64,000 nt of DNA from Natronocalculus amylovorans (GCF_023638035.1 NZ_JAKRVX010000004.1:186001-250000); one strand, 5' to 3'. Positions 43,759 through 53,376 are shown, numbered from the stretch's first letter. Translations and numbers: made by a program. Notes: generated by a model not told the origin, from the letters alone.

Positions 43759-43800
43759 AGCCATTTAATACCGGCTGCCGATCGCTTATATACTCATACA

Positions 43801-43836
43801 CAATAAGAAATTTACCGCTTGCTAGAGAACTTATTG
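43801..43836 (+). promoter_or_regulatory. Promoter and 7-bp inverted repeat before the zinc ribbon gene
   Basis: CTTATATACTC just before 43797 is a strong TATA box. CAATAAG (43801-43807) and CTTATTG (43830-43836) form an exact inverted repeat with a 22-base spacer that ends next to the ATG at 43837. Placed downstream of the TATA box, it could be a repressor site or a leader hairpin. Confidence 0.45.
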
Positions 43837-44160
43837 ATGATGCCCTCCGACGACTACAGCGTGTTCGATGAGGACCGGGTAGAAACCACACATGAGACGG
43901 CTGCCGATCGCAGTGATCCTGGCGATGCCACCGACACTGAAGCTGAAACACCATCACTACATGATGAGGAAGGTGGCTGTCCAAAGTGTGGCTGTACAGA
44001 AGTTGAATTTGATGATATTGCTACGACTGGAACTGGATTATCGAAACTGTTCGATATCCAGAACCGGCGGTTTACCGTTATTTCGTGCACCGACTGTGGC
44101 TACTCGGAACTCTATCGTGGCCAGTCAAAAGGCAATGTTGTCGATTTTTTCTTTGGGTAA
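43837..44160 (+). CDS. Zinc ribbon protein (DUF2082-like) with acidic N-terminus
   Basis: The 107-residue protein has about 45 disordered acidic residues followed by a zinc ribbon, with CPKCGC and CTDCGY as the two knuckles. Between them, TTGTGLSKLFDIQNRRFTVIS matches the DUF2082 (zinc_ribbon_13) pattern I recall. Such proteins are described only as possible nucleic-acid-binding ribbons. A TTG at 43819 is less likely than the ATG pair at 43837/43840. It converges with the Usp gene, with seven bases between the stops. Confidence 0.8.
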   Translation: MMPSDDYSVFDEDRVETTHETAADRSDPGDATDTEAETPSLHDEEGGCPKCGCTEVEFDDIATTGTGLSKLFDIQNRRFTVISCTDCGYSELYRGQSKGNVVDFFFG

Positions 44161-44167
44161 CGGTCAC

Positions 44168-44965
44168 TTACTGGCTTGAGTGTGACACAATCACCGGCGA
44201 CACAGCACGTTTTTCAACGTCTTTCGTTGTTGAGCCGAACACAAACTGTTGGAGTCGGCCTGACTGTGGTGCACCAATAACGGTGAGGTCATAATACTGT
44301 GACTGCTCAATAATCGCGTCGGCTACGTCGTCTGCCTCGAACAGCCACGTGTCAAGCTCGATATCGCCGTACTTGTCGATTATTTGTGCTGCGGTCCCTT
44401 CGAGAAATTCCTCCCCGTCTGTTTCGGACTCCGGCGTTTTTACGTGGAATAGATCAACCGCAGTATCGTGTGCAAGCGCCACCGAAACCGCAGCCTCAAC
44501 GGCAAGCGGCGAGTTCGGACCGTCCGTAATCGGCACCAAGATCGAAGCGACCGAATCGAGACTCATATCTCCCGTAATGGTAAGCACATCTGCAGTGCCA
44601 CTAGCAGCCAACTTTGACGCCGGACTGCTCAAAATATCATCTAATACACCAAGGTTCCGATCGCGTTTCATGACAACTGCCGTTGCATTGCAGCGAGAAG
44701 CAAGCGATGAGAGGCCCCCACTCACTGACGGTGCGTGTTGCACTGCAACGGTCTTCTCACCCGTGTCCGTAAGCGTTGATACGGATTCTGTCGATGTTTC
44801 TTCGGAAAGACAGAGCCCCACATTTCGTTTTGCGGCCAGTACGGCACCGAGTGCTGCCGCTTCTGTTCGCACTTCCGGATCTGCGATCGGTGCAAGTAGA
44901 CAGCTTTCTTTTGTGCCCCCATTGTCAGCTATCACATCGCCCGTCCCAGAGACGTCCGCGAGCAT
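44168..44965 (-). CDS. Tandem universal stress protein
   Basis: About 265 residues with two Usp domains. The first (to about residue 130) is degenerate and lacks a clear ATP loop. The second begins SILVPITDGPNSPLAVEAA and ends with GAPQSGRLQQFVFGSTTKDV, a near-complete G-2X-G-9X-GS signature. The ATG at 44965 fits a TTTATG box about 30 bases upstream; a GTG at 44980 would lie too near it. Haloarchaeal tandem Usp proteins are common and often sit beside transporters, but here the neighbours are unrelated. Confidence 0.85.
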   Translation of the reverse strand: MLADVSGTGDVIADNGGTKESCLLAPIADPEVRTEAAALGAVLAAKRNVGLCLSEETSTESVSTLTDTGEKTVAVQHAPSVSGGLSSLASRCNATAVVMKRDRNLGVLDDILSSPASKLAASGTADVLTITGDMSLDSVASILVPITDGPNSPLAVEAAVSVALAHDTAVDLFHVKTPESETDGEEFLEGTAAQIIDKYGDIELDTWLFEADDVADAIIEQSQYYDLTVIGAPQSGRLQQFVFGSTTKDVEKRAVSPVIVSHSSQ

Positions 44966-45038
44966 ATACTCTATGTGCACCGTACCAACACATAAATTGA
45001 CTCATCTTTCGGAAAACAGTCACGAAACCGTGACTGAT

Positions 45039-46178
45039 CTAGTTTGTGACAAGCGATCGAACTGCAGCGAGAAGGATTTTCCCCGCTGTTTTCACGTCTG
45101 CAGTGTTCACGTACTCGCGCTCACTGTGGGCAACGGCACCGGTTTCGTCGGCTAATACACCGGGGCCAAATACAACCGTTGGTTTTGGCGAGAAGTAGGA
45201 TGCCTCAGTTGCTGCGTCGAACGATCGAACCGTGCCACCGTTGCCGCCAGTTTCATCTGTTGCAACTGTTGTGAGCGTCTCGACAAGCCGATGATTTGGA
45301 TCGGTACTAAACGCAGCAAGGAATGGTGACTCCCGCTCAGTAAGTGTGAATTCGACACCAACGGTCGGATCGACCGCCGAACGAACTGCCTGTTCAATTG
45401 CAGCGCTGAATTCATCTTCAGTCTCTGGCGGGATCGATCGGCGATCGAGCGTCAGTGTACAATGTGATGGGATTTGGTTTGTTGAATCGCCACCCGAGAT
45501 CACGGTTGGTGTAAGTGTCGCATGGCCAAGCTGTAGATGTGGCTCACGTCCGTCATCAAACGCCGAAATCACTCCTAATGCATCTTCAACAGCCGAAATT
45601 GCATTGACACCGCTTTCCGGTTCCGCGGCGTGTGCATTCACGCCAGTCAGTTTGAGCTGCCCTTGGAACCGCCCTTTTGCTGCCGTACAGATGTCGAGGT
45701 TTGTTGGCTCCCCGACAATGTAGAGATCACCGTCAATCGGCTCGACGTTCGGGTGTGAAATCTTCCCAGTCAACGCTGCAGCCCCAAGCGAAAGCGTCTC
45801 TTCATCAGGGGTTACTGCAAGGGTTAGCCGACCAACGGCTGGTTCTGTCCCAATGAATGCAGCTAACAGTGCTGCGAGCGGCCCTTTTGCATCACAGGAC
45901 CCACGACCGAGGATCCGATCGGAGTCGCGCCCGTATGGAACGTGTGGTGAAACCGTGTCAATGTGTGTATTTAATACGAGGTGCGGGCCTGCGTCTGGGC
46001 TATCGCTTGTTTTTGTTGCGATCGTGTTACCAGCCGAATCCACAGTTACGTCGCACCCGTGTGTCTCAAGCGTTTCAACTAAGAGCGCACGCATTTCAGC
46101 GACATCCTCATTTGAAACAGTCTGCACCGCATTTTCAAGAAATACGATCGGATCGAATGCTGCTTGTACCGTGTTCAT
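45039..46178 (-). CDS. dapE: M20 deacylase, probable succinyl-diaminopimelate desuccinylase
   Basis: A 379-residue dinuclear zinc hydrolase. NTHIDTVSPH carries the first metal His and Asp, GRGSCDAKGPLAALL the bridging Asp, and VTPDEETLS the catalytic Glu. The dimerisation domain lies between about residues 175 and 285. M20 enzymes with this look also include ArgE and LysK. Its place as the last gene of a dapA-B-D-lysA-dapF operon makes N-succinyl-LL-DAP the likely substrate. It overlaps dapF by ATGA. Confidence 0.88.
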   Translation of the reverse strand: MNTVQAAFDPIVFLENAVQTVSNEDVAEMRALLVETLETHGCDVTVDSAGNTIATKTSDSPDAGPHLVLNTHIDTVSPHVPYGRDSDRILGRGSCDAKGPLAALLAAFIGTEPAVGRLTLAVTPDEETLSLGAAALTGKISHPNVEPIDGDLYIVGEPTNLDICTAAKGRFQGQLKLTGVNAHAAEPESGVNAISAVEDALGVISAFDDGREPHLQLGHATLTPTVISGGDSTNQIPSHCTLTLDRRSIPPETEDEFSAAIEQAVRSAVDPTVGVEFTLTERESPFLAAFSTDPNHRLVETLTTVATDETGGNGGTVRSFDAATEASYFSPKPTVVFGPGVLADETGAVAHSEREYVNTADVKTAGKILLAAVRSLVTN

Positions 46179-47062
46179 TCTCCAGGAACAACGACGGATA
46201 GCTCCCCGTCAAACTCGTGCGCAACAGGCCCTGCCAGTGTTGCTGGCCCCCGATCGGGAACCACTATCTCTAATGTTCCGCCAGGTGGGGTGACGGTTAC
46301 TGGGTCTGCCGTCTCAATCCGTCCAGTTCGTTTGGCTGCGGCAACAACCGCAACTGCACCGGTTCCACACGATCGTGTCTCACCTTCGACCCCACGCTCA
46401 AACGTTCGCTGTCGGAAGCCAGCAGTTGGATCGTCAGAATCGATCGGTGATGCGAGTGTGACGTTCGCCCCCCGTGGGAAGACGTCAGCGTGTCGAACTG
46501 CAGGTGCAACCGCAGTCAGATCAACATCGTCAACATCAGCAACGAATGCCACCGCATGTGGAACACCTGTGTTGACTGCTGTTACTGTTAGCCCCTCTAC
46601 GTCGTCTTCAATCAGTGGGCCGTTGTACTCGGTTGAGAGTGGGACCCGTGATGGATCGAACGCTGGTTCGCCCATCTCGATCGTGATCGTTTCATCTTCA
46701 ATCTGTGCATGGCGGGTTCCTGCTTGGGTGTCAATCATAAACTCGTCAGCACCGATTTGATCATGTCCCCATGCTGCGGTGCAACGAGCACCGTTCCCAC
46801 ACATTGCTGCAACAGAACCATCCGGTTGTACAAGTGTCATTACAATCCGTGGCGGAGTGAATCGATCCTCCAATCCAAGAAAGAGCACTCCATCGGCACC
46901 ACGACGGCCGCCATCAGGAGAGTCGATTCCTGTCTCTCGATCGCAGTACTTTCCAGCAAGTGCACCCCGATCGGGTACAGGCTCAGCCGCATCAATAATC
47001 AAAAAGTCGTTTCCAGTGCCGTGGTATTTTTTAAACGAAATCGCGTGTTGTAGTGTCCTCAT
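46175..47062 (-). CDS. dapF: Diaminopimelate epimerase
   Basis: A 295-residue two-lobed racemase that converts LL-DAP to meso-DAP. Both catalytic cysteines are visible: one in AMCGNGARC and the other in TRSCGTGAVAVVA. The N-terminal KYHGTGNDFLIID is typical. It is coupled by ATGA to lysA upstream and dapE downstream. Confidence 0.96.
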   Translation of the reverse strand: MRTLQHAISFKKYHGTGNDFLIIDAAEPVPDRGALAGKYCDRETGIDSPDGGRRGADGVLFLGLEDRFTPPRIVMTLVQPDGSVAAMCGNGARCTAAWGHDQIGADEFMIDTQAGTRHAQIEDETITIEMGEPAFDPSRVPLSTEYNGPLIEDDVEGLTVTAVNTGVPHAVAFVADVDDVDLTAVAPAVRHADVFPRGANVTLASPIDSDDPTAGFRQRTFERGVEGETRSCGTGAVAVVAAAKRTGRIETADPVTVTPPGGTLEIVVPDRGPATLAGPVAHEFDGELSVVVPGE

Positions 47063-48402
47063 TGGTCGCTCCTGTGTGCCTTGTCAGCCGTGATGTTCCC
47101 GGTAAGCGTCTGCACTGCCCGGCCACTCGAATCCGTTTCAAGCGTCGTCAACTCCGAGAGCTGTTCAGCACGCCGTCCAAGGCGGTACTCACCATCACTG
47201 TGAACCACCTCTGCGGGCCGTGGTCGGGAGTTGTACGTGCTTGCCATCTCATATCCGTAAGCGCCTGCAATACCGATCGCAAAGATATCTCCGCGTTCTG
47301 GCGTTGCTACCGGTCGGTCTTCACAGAGTACATCAGCGGTCTCACAGATAGGTCCTGCGACTGTGACAGGTGTTACCGTACCATCACGTGAGATATTCTC
47401 AATCGGATGATATGCATCATACATTGCAGGCCGAAGCAGTGTCGTCATCCCTGCATCTGTACCTGCAACCAAGGTGTCTCTCGCTTGTTTGACGGTATTG
47501 ACACGTGTGAGAAGCACACCAGCATCAGCAACAACGTAGCGCCCCGGCTCGATCGCTAACTGGACCGCATCTCCTGTTGGGGTTTCAACGGTTCCAAGCG
47601 CCTTTCGCGTCGCAGCTGCAACCGCATTGAGATCGAGCGGTGGCTCATCCTCGACGTATGGGACGCCAAAGCCACCACCAACATCTACATACTCTAACGC
47701 GATCCCTGCGTCTGCAATTTTGCGGGCAAGTTCTCCCATTCGCCGGACGAGTTCGCGGTGGTTTGAGAGATCGTCACCGGAGATCCCAGACCCCGCGTGC
47801 GCATGGATTCCAACAAACTCGAAACGTGCTGCAGCAGCACGTGCAACGTCGGCTGCGCGTTCGATCGGAACGCCAAACTTCGCTGCCGCGCCTGTTTGTA
47901 CTTTTTTGTGGTGGCCTGCACCAACGCCGGGATTGACCCGAAGACAGACACGGCCGTCGAATCCGCGCTCGCTAAGTCTGTCAAGAGTGTCCGCAGAGCC
48001 GACTGTAACTGTTAGCTCGGGGTTGTCTACCCAGACATCAACCACATAATCAAGATCCTCTGCTGGTGGATTGACTGCCGTGTAGTGGATCCGGTCTCCG
48101 TCGAATCCTGCCTCGGTCGATCGAAGCACTTCACCAGCAGATGCGCACTCCGCGTCAAGTCCTGCCTCTCGAACGGTCTCCAACACTGCACGACCAGTGT
48201 GGGCCTTCACTGCGTATCGAATATCTGCGGCTGGAAATGCAGCTAACAGCCGCTGGCAGTTCTCCGCTACGCGATCAAGATCCATCACGTACAGTGGGGA
48301 GCCGTAGGTTTCACTAAGAGCAAGCAGTTCCGGTCGCGTCCACTCCGAGAGGCGTCGTGCTTCGGGATTCTTCCCGGACGATGCCACTAACTCGGTGTTC
48401 AT
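47059..48402 (-). CDS. lysA: Diaminopimelate decarboxylase
   Basis: A 447-residue fold-type III PLP enzyme that makes lysine from meso-DAP. The PLP lysine is in IRYAVKAHTG. HAHAGSGI, VDVGGGFGVPY, EPGRYVVADAG and GPICETADVL (the cysteine that joins the active site of the partner chain) are present. It overlaps dapD by four bases (ATGA) and dapF likewise. Since archaea lack murein, meso-DAP here serves lysine only. Confidence 0.96.
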   Translation of the reverse strand: MNTELVASSGKNPEARRLSEWTRPELLALSETYGSPLYVMDLDRVAENCQRLLAAFPAADIRYAVKAHTGRAVLETVREAGLDAECASAGEVLRSTEAGFDGDRIHYTAVNPPAEDLDYVVDVWVDNPELTVTVGSADTLDRLSERGFDGRVCLRVNPGVGAGHHKKVQTGAAAKFGVPIERAADVARAAAARFEFVGIHAHAGSGISGDDLSNHRELVRRMGELARKIADAGIALEYVDVGGGFGVPYVEDEPPLDLNAVAAATRKALGTVETPTGDAVQLAIEPGRYVVADAGVLLTRVNTVKQARDTLVAGTDAGMTTLLRPAMYDAYHPIENISRDGTVTPVTVAGPICETADVLCEDRPVATPERGDIFAIGIAGAYGYEMASTYNSRPRPAEVVHSDGEYRLGRRAEQLSELTTLETDSSGRAVQTLTGNITADKAHRSDQ

Positions 48403-49238
48403 TCCCGAAGTGCCTCCTCTCGTTGGGTTGCTTCGAGCGTTTCATCTTCAACATCAGTTGCAACAACCGCTGGCTTGTATGCGCCACCAGGGAAGAACTC
48501 ATGATCGCTCACGGAGGATTCGACGTAGCGAGTGAATGCGCGACGGTTCTCCGGGAGGTGTCCGTAGATGATCTCCTCTGTCACAAGATCATACACTGGA
48601 ATCCGCGGAGTCAAGAGCGTGTTCTCCCCGACGATCGAGTTCTCTCCAACGCGGAAGCCGGAGGTAACACGGCAGCCTGCACCAAGCGAGACACCGTCTT
48701 CAATGATCACCGGCGCGTTCTCAACCGGCTCAAGCACCCCGCCAATGAGCGTGTTTGCGCCGAGTTTGACATTTGTGCCAAGCTGTGCACAGGAGCCAAC
48801 GGTGTCACATGAATCAACGAGCGTTCCATCATCGATGTACGCACCGATGTTGACGAACGCTGGACTCATCATAATGCAATCCGATCCGAGATATGCACCG
48901 CGTCGGATTGTCGTTCCGTCTGGGGTGTTTCGTGTGCCTCGATCGGCCAGATCGGCGGTATCTCGAAGCGGAAGCACATCATGGTATGTTACGTCGCCAT
49001 ACACACGTGGGTGCGTTTCACGAAGCCCAAAGTTGAGCAAGATACCCTGTTTGACCCATGCGTTTGCTTCCCACGTCGTTACATCGTCGCCTGTTTTTTC
49101 AGCTGCCCGGATCTCACCTGCTTCGAGCGATTCCAAGAACGCTTCAAGCGTTGCAAGATGCTCGTCGGTTGCCTCTGCTGCTGTCAGTCCGTCTTGATAC
49201 TGCTCCCACAGTGTCGTAATTTCGCTTTTGACTGTCAT
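48399..49238 (-). CDS. dapD: Tetrahydrodipicolinate N-succinyltransferase
   Basis: A 279-residue acyltransferase. The N-terminal helical part is followed by left-handed beta-helix hexapeptide turns (residues about 110-235), including SPAFVNIGAYIDDGTLVDSC and VKLGANTLIGGVLEP. It succinylates tetrahydrodipicolinate and so defines the succinylase branch. The ATG at 49238 (MTVKSEITTLWEQY) is preferred; the open frame to 49343 runs into dapB. Confidence 0.94.
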   Translation of the reverse strand: MTVKSEITTLWEQYQDGLTAAEATDEHLATLEAFLESLEAGEIRAAEKTGDDVTTWEANAWVKQGILLNFGLRETHPRVYGDVTYHDVLPLRDTADLADRGTRNTPDGTTIRRGAYLGSDCIMMSPAFVNIGAYIDDGTLVDSCDTVGSCAQLGTNVKLGANTLIGGVLEPVENAPVIIEDGVSLGAGCRVTSGFRVGENSIVGENTLLTPRIPVYDLVTEEIIYGHLPENRRAFTRYVESSVSDHEFFPGGAYKPAVVATDVEDETLEATQREEALRE

Positions 49239-49263
49239 TGTTGGTAAATGGTCACTGATGAGT

Positions 49264-50043
49264 TTAAGCGTCGTCGATTGCGTCGAAAAAGTCATACCAG
49301 CCGGCTGGTTGTTCGGCAAGCCAGGCGGCTGCATCAAGCGCACCGATCGCGAAGATCGATCGATCGCCGGCCCGATGCGTCAACGATAGCACCTCATTGT
49401 TGCCCGCGACAAGCACCTCATGTTCGCCGGCAACGTCACCTCCACGCCGAGCGTGTACCCCAATCTCACCGGCTGTTCGTGGGGCATCTCCCTCCCGTCC
49501 ATGAACACGTTCGGTTAGGTCCTCTCGAACTGACTCAATGTCCGAAAGGAGGGTGTTTGCTGTTCCGCTCGGTGCGTCTTGCTTCCCGTTGTGGTGTGTC
49601 TCGGTTACTTCAATGTCGTAGCTGGGCACTGCTGCGATCGCTTCCTGTACCGCACGACGCAGTGCTGCGACGCCGCGAGAGAAGTTTGTTGCTTTCAGCA
49701 CGGCCGTCTCCTCAGACACTGAGTGGAGCTGTTCAACGCCCTCATCGCTGAAGCCAGTGGTTCCCGTCACAAACGGAACCATCGCTTCGGCGCATGCCGT
49801 TGCGTACTGTATCGCTGACTCCGGACCGGTGAAATCAACGACTACATCCGGCGACTCGGATGCAAGAAGCGTCGCAAATTTGCTTGCGTTGTTGATTTTG
49901 TATCCCGATATGGTCTCTTCGATCGAACTTCGGTTGACCGCGAAGGCAACAGCGACATCCTTACGATCGGCTGCCGCAGCAAGCACCTCTCGACCCATCC
50001 GACCGTTGGCTCCGGTGACGGCAACTCGTATCCCGTCACCCAT
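49264..50043 (-). CDS. dapB: 4-hydroxy-tetrahydrodipicolinate reductase
   Basis: A 259-residue NAD(P)H-dependent reductase. VAVTGANGRMGREVLA binds the cofactor. KATNFSRGVAALRR and the catalytic ETHHNGKQDAPSGTA (His-His and Lys, then the substrate-binding SGTA) are complete. It starts on the last base of the dapA stop (TAATG) and precedes dapD by 25 bases. Confidence 0.96.
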   Translation of the reverse strand: MGDGIRVAVTGANGRMGREVLAAAADRKDVAVAFAVNRSSIEETISGYKINNASKFATLLASESPDVVVDFTGPESAIQYATACAEAMVPFVTGTTGFSDEGVEQLHSVSEETAVLKATNFSRGVAALRRAVQEAIAAVPSYDIEVTETHHNGKQDAPSGTANTLLSDIESVREDLTERVHGREGDAPRTAGEIGVHARRGGDVAGEHEVLVAGNNEVLSLTHRAGDRSIFAIGALDAAAWLAEQPAGWYDFFDAIDDA

Positions 50044-50969
50044 TATTCGGCAGCCTCCACCTGAGCTTCCTCGGGAATGTCCCCCGACAGCTCTGCAAGC
50101 AGTGCTTCAAGCTGATCCCAATGCGTTTCCGAAAGCTCCGAAAGCGGCGATCGAATATGGCCCGGTGCGTAGCCGCGTATCTCCATTGCCTTTTTGACCG
50201 GAATTGGGTTCGTCTCAATGAAGAGCTGCCGAATAAGCGGTCCAAGCTCGTGATGCAGCATTCGCGCAAACTGGTAGTCGTCTTCAAGTGCCGCACCAAC
50301 CATCGCACAGGTTCGCTCCGGCTCAACGTTTGCGACAACCGAGATCGTCCCCGAGCCACCGATCGATAAGATTGGTAGCGTCAAACCGTCATCGCCGGAA
50401 AGCACCGCAAAGTCTTCGCCGTGTGTGCGTTCGATGACCTCCGAAATTTGGTTGAGGTCGCCGGAGGCTGCCTTATAGCCGCGGATGTTTTCATGCTTTG
50501 CTAGGGCAATGGCGGTCTCCGGCTGGATATTCTGTCCGGTTCTTGATGGAACATTGTAGACGATCTGCGGGAGATCTACGGCATCTGCGATCGTCGCAAA
50601 GTGGTTGTACATCCCCTGCGGCTCCGGCTTGTTGTAGTACGGCGAAATCAACAAGAGCGCATCTGCACCCGCATCTGCAGCTCGCTGTGAGAGTTCAAGC
50701 GCCTCTTGAGTGTTGTTCGATCCGGTCCCCGCAATCACAGGAACATCCTCAACTGCATCAACAACCGCTTCGATCACTTCAACATGTTCGTCATGGGTGA
50801 GCGTTGCAGACTCACCAGTCGAGCCAACCGGAACGAGGCCATCTACGCCTGCGGTTTCAAGCCGTTGTGCATCTTCTCTGAGTGATTCGGTGTCGATCTC
50901 GTTCTCGTCCGTAAACGGCGTCACCATCGCTGGGAACACGCCGCTAAAGTCAATGTCTGTGTCTGTCAT
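50043..50969 (-). CDS. dapA: 4-hydroxy-tetrahydrodipicolinate synthase
   Basis: A 308-residue TIM-barrel aldolase that joins pyruvate and aspartate semialdehyde. GSTGESATLTHDEH is the substrate loop, YNVPSRTGQNI holds the catalytic Tyr and Arg, and IRGYKAASGDL holds the Schiff-base lysine. It is the first gene of the lysine operon. Its likely TATA box lies about 110 bases upstream, so the mRNA has a leader. Confidence 0.96.
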   Translation of the reverse strand: MTDTDIDFSGVFPAMVTPFTDENEIDTESLREDAQRLETAGVDGLVPVGSTGESATLTHDEHVEVIEAVVDAVEDVPVIAGTGSNNTQEALELSQRAADAGADALLLISPYYNKPEPQGMYNHFATIADAVDLPQIVYNVPSRTGQNIQPETAIALAKHENIRGYKAASGDLNQISEVIERTHGEDFAVLSGDDGLTLPILSIGGSGTISVVANVEPERTCAMVGAALEDDYQFARMLHHELGPLIRQLFIETNPIPVKKAMEIRGYAPGHIRSPLSELSETHWDQLEALLAELSGDIPEEAQVEAAE

Positions 50970-51090
50970 GGGTATCGTCTGGTGGTTGTATCCGTGTGGT
51001 CGTCACTCTGTTCTGAGTCAGGTTCTCACCCGGAACGGGGTCGCCACTCCCGCAACGAGCGATGATCACACGCGTTTTTTTAAAAAGCCC
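50970..51090 (-). promoter_or_regulatory. Promoter and roughly 80-base leader of the lysine operon
   Basis: On the minus strand a TATA-like TTTTTAAAA (about 51076-51084) would start transcription near 51053. This leaves some 80 bases before the dapA ATG, longer than usual in haloarchaea. The leader holds two near-identical 11-mers, GAGTGGCGACC and GAGTGACGACC (plus-strand 51039-51049 and 50998-51008), and a related GGTGAGAACC between them. Very short GTG-initiated frames exist but have no lysine codons. Confidence 0.45.
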
Positions 51091-51192
51091 GAATGCACCG
51101 CTACGCAGAGGCGATCGTCTGCGACTGACACGGTGCGGTTCACAGTTACAGTATGTTACGGTCCGGAACTTATACGTTTTGTCTTGCGTAGG

Positions 51193-53274
51193 CTATGCTT
51201 GTGGATCAAAGCGCTCGTACCACGAAATGAGCTCAGTGAGTCGATGGATCGCCCGATCGGGTGTGCCAATATTGTGATGCTCTTCGGGATACACAACCAG
51301 CTTGGCGTCAACGCCCTGCTTTTTTGCGGCGATATAGAGCTGTTCTGACTGGCTTGGTGGACAGCGCCAATCTTGGCCACCGGCGGTGACGAGAATCGGC
51401 GTTTCAATGGCCTCCGCATCAGTGATTGCGGATGAGGCATCAAACGCTTCAGGTGAATCCCACGGTGTCCCGTATTCGTTCGTCATCCAGACGTGGGTAT
51501 CATCGGTTCCGAACGCCGATCGAAGATCATAGATCCCATGTTCCGGTGCCGCAGCAGTGAACAGATCCGGCTCTTGTGTGATAAGATATCCTTGCGCAAT
51601 GCCACCGTAGGAGAAGCCATATCCAAATATGCGATCGGAGTCGACCCATCCGCGATTGATCACGTCCGAAACGCCAGCAGTGATGTCTTCGACCTCTTTT
51701 GTGCCCCACTGGCCGCGAAGCGCTTCCGAAAACTCGCGCCCAAACGAGGATCCACCACGGTAGTTCGGTCGAAGGACAACATATCCGCGGCTGGTCAGTG
51801 CTGCATGATCGAAGCTAAAGACTGGCTCATCGTAGGAGATTGGCCCACCGTGAACTGCAACGACGAGCGGATGTGGCCCATCGTCCAGCGTCACGTCTGG
51901 GTCGTGATAGACAATCCCCGAAATCTCGACACCATCTGATTCCCAACTGATTCGTCTGACTTCGGGAAAAGAAAACTCCGATCGAAGGTCGCGGTTTACA
52001 TCGGTAAGGCGTGTTGGCTCGTCGGATCCAGAAAGTGCCTCGACAGGGAGTGTATACACATCTTGCCCCTCATTAGGGTGAGACAAGACCATCGCTGCGG
52101 TTCCCCCAGCAATACTGAGTTGGAGTGCTGCTCTGTCATCCCCTTGTGCGTCAAATACGCGATCGACCGTCGAAACATCAGATTGGTGCACCCCGATTTT
52201 GATTGGGCGTGTTTTCGCTTCATCACCAATGAGCGTATACAAGGTTTCCCCTCCGGCCCACTCCAGCGTTGCATTGCGTGCGACTGTTCGATCGAGGTCC
52301 GGCGTGACTGAGCGATACCCCTCAGCAGTAGACACACAGACTTCGCTTGGAACGCACCAATTTGTCGGATCGCCAGCCACAAATGCCAGTGTGCCACTCG
52401 GTGACCACGCGGGGGCGCTTGCAGTCACGTCGCTGTCTGTCTCTTTGTTGAGATTCGACCCATCCGGATCAATCGTATACAGATCAGCTACATACGTGTC
52501 GTCTGGGTTGTCCGTCCGACAGGACACAAACGCAATCCGATCGGTTGGGCCCCACGCAGGCTGTAATCCGGACAGCCCTTCCATAGCACCGCCACCGTAT
52601 GTTTCATCCAACCGGGTCTCTTCGCCTGATTCGAGATCCACCACAAACAGATATGATGTGACTGTATCGAGGTAGCCGACACCGTCGAGTTTGTGTTGGA
52701 GTCGCTCGGTTTCGATTGGGCCGCCCTCTTTTCTCTCGTCGAGGTACGCCTGTTCGTCGTCTGTTGGATCACGAGCACTGATGACGAGGTTGTCGCCATC
52801 CGGTGACCAGTCAAACTCTCGGACGCCATACGCTCGATCGGTCACCTGACGAGCATCTCCACCGAATGTGAAATCAAAGAGCCACACCTGTGTCTCTGGC
52901 TCATCATCCGACGGTTGATCAGTCGCTTCATCATCGGCTTCCACTTCGGCTTCAGTTTCAGTATCGGATTCGTCATTCGAGTCACCGTCGCGAGTCCATC
53001 CAACTTGTCGATCGGTGGACTCCTCTCTCGTTGCAAGAAATGCAAGCCGATCGCCACTTGGTGACCACTGTGGTGCTGACGCACCGGAAACCGTCGTCAA
53101 CTGGTGTGGTTCGCGTGAGCCGTCCGTCGATGTGACAAACAGCGATGAGATCGGCTCATCTTCGGACTGGTTGTACGCCGTCGCAACATATGCGACACGA
53201 GAGCCATCCGGCGAGACCGCGATCTCACTAATTTGAGTGAGATCATAGTACGCCTCAAGCGGGAGTGGTGTCAT
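51193..53274 (-). CDS. S9 family prolyl oligopeptidase/acylaminoacyl peptidase-like protein
   Basis: A 693-residue two-domain serine peptidase. Residues 1 to about 425 form a WD40/TolB-like beta-propeller with repeated PDGSR, PSGDR and PDGDN turns. The C-terminal alpha/beta hydrolase has GYGFSYGG (nucleophile Ser near 553), GGQDWRCP (Asp near 632) and PEEHHN (His near 664). An acidic low-complexity insert occupies about residues 92-122. No signal peptide is seen, so it should cleave short peptides in the cytoplasm. It is divergent from the phosphatase gene at 53377. Confidence 0.92.
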   Translation of the reverse strand: MTPLPLEAYYDLTQISEIAVSPDGSRVAYVATAYNQSEDEPISSLFVTSTDGSREPHQLTTVSGASAPQWSPSGDRLAFLATREESTDRQVGWTRDGDSNDESDTETEAEVEADDEATDQPSDDEPETQVWLFDFTFGGDARQVTDRAYGVREFDWSPDGDNLVISARDPTDDEQAYLDERKEGGPIETERLQHKLDGVGYLDTVTSYLFVVDLESGEETRLDETYGGGAMEGLSGLQPAWGPTDRIAFVSCRTDNPDDTYVADLYTIDPDGSNLNKETDSDVTASAPAWSPSGTLAFVAGDPTNWCVPSEVCVSTAEGYRSVTPDLDRTVARNATLEWAGGETLYTLIGDEAKTRPIKIGVHQSDVSTVDRVFDAQGDDRAALQLSIAGGTAAMVLSHPNEGQDVYTLPVEALSGSDEPTRLTDVNRDLRSEFSFPEVRRISWESDGVEISGIVYHDPDVTLDDGPHPLVVAVHGGPISYDEPVFSFDHAALTSRGYVVLRPNYRGGSSFGREFSEALRGQWGTKEVEDITAGVSDVINRGWVDSDRIFGYGFSYGGIAQGYLITQEPDLFTAAAPEHGIYDLRSAFGTDDTHVWMTNEYGTPWDSPEAFDASSAITDAEAIETPILVTAGGQDWRCPPSQSEQLYIAAKKQGVDAKLVVYPEEHHNIGTPDRAIHRLTELISWYERFDPQA

Positions 53275-53376
53275 ACACGCACCACAAAGCCGACTCCATT
53301 AGCTGTTCGGAGAGCGGCAGCGAATTCCGATTATCCGATCGACGAACTCATTAGATACGCTTTGTTGTTTTCTGGT

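Noticed and set aside
50970-51090. Lysine riboswitch or T-box in the dapA leader
   Set aside because: Neither class is established in archaea, and I do not see the conserved helices of either; only short direct repeats are visible.
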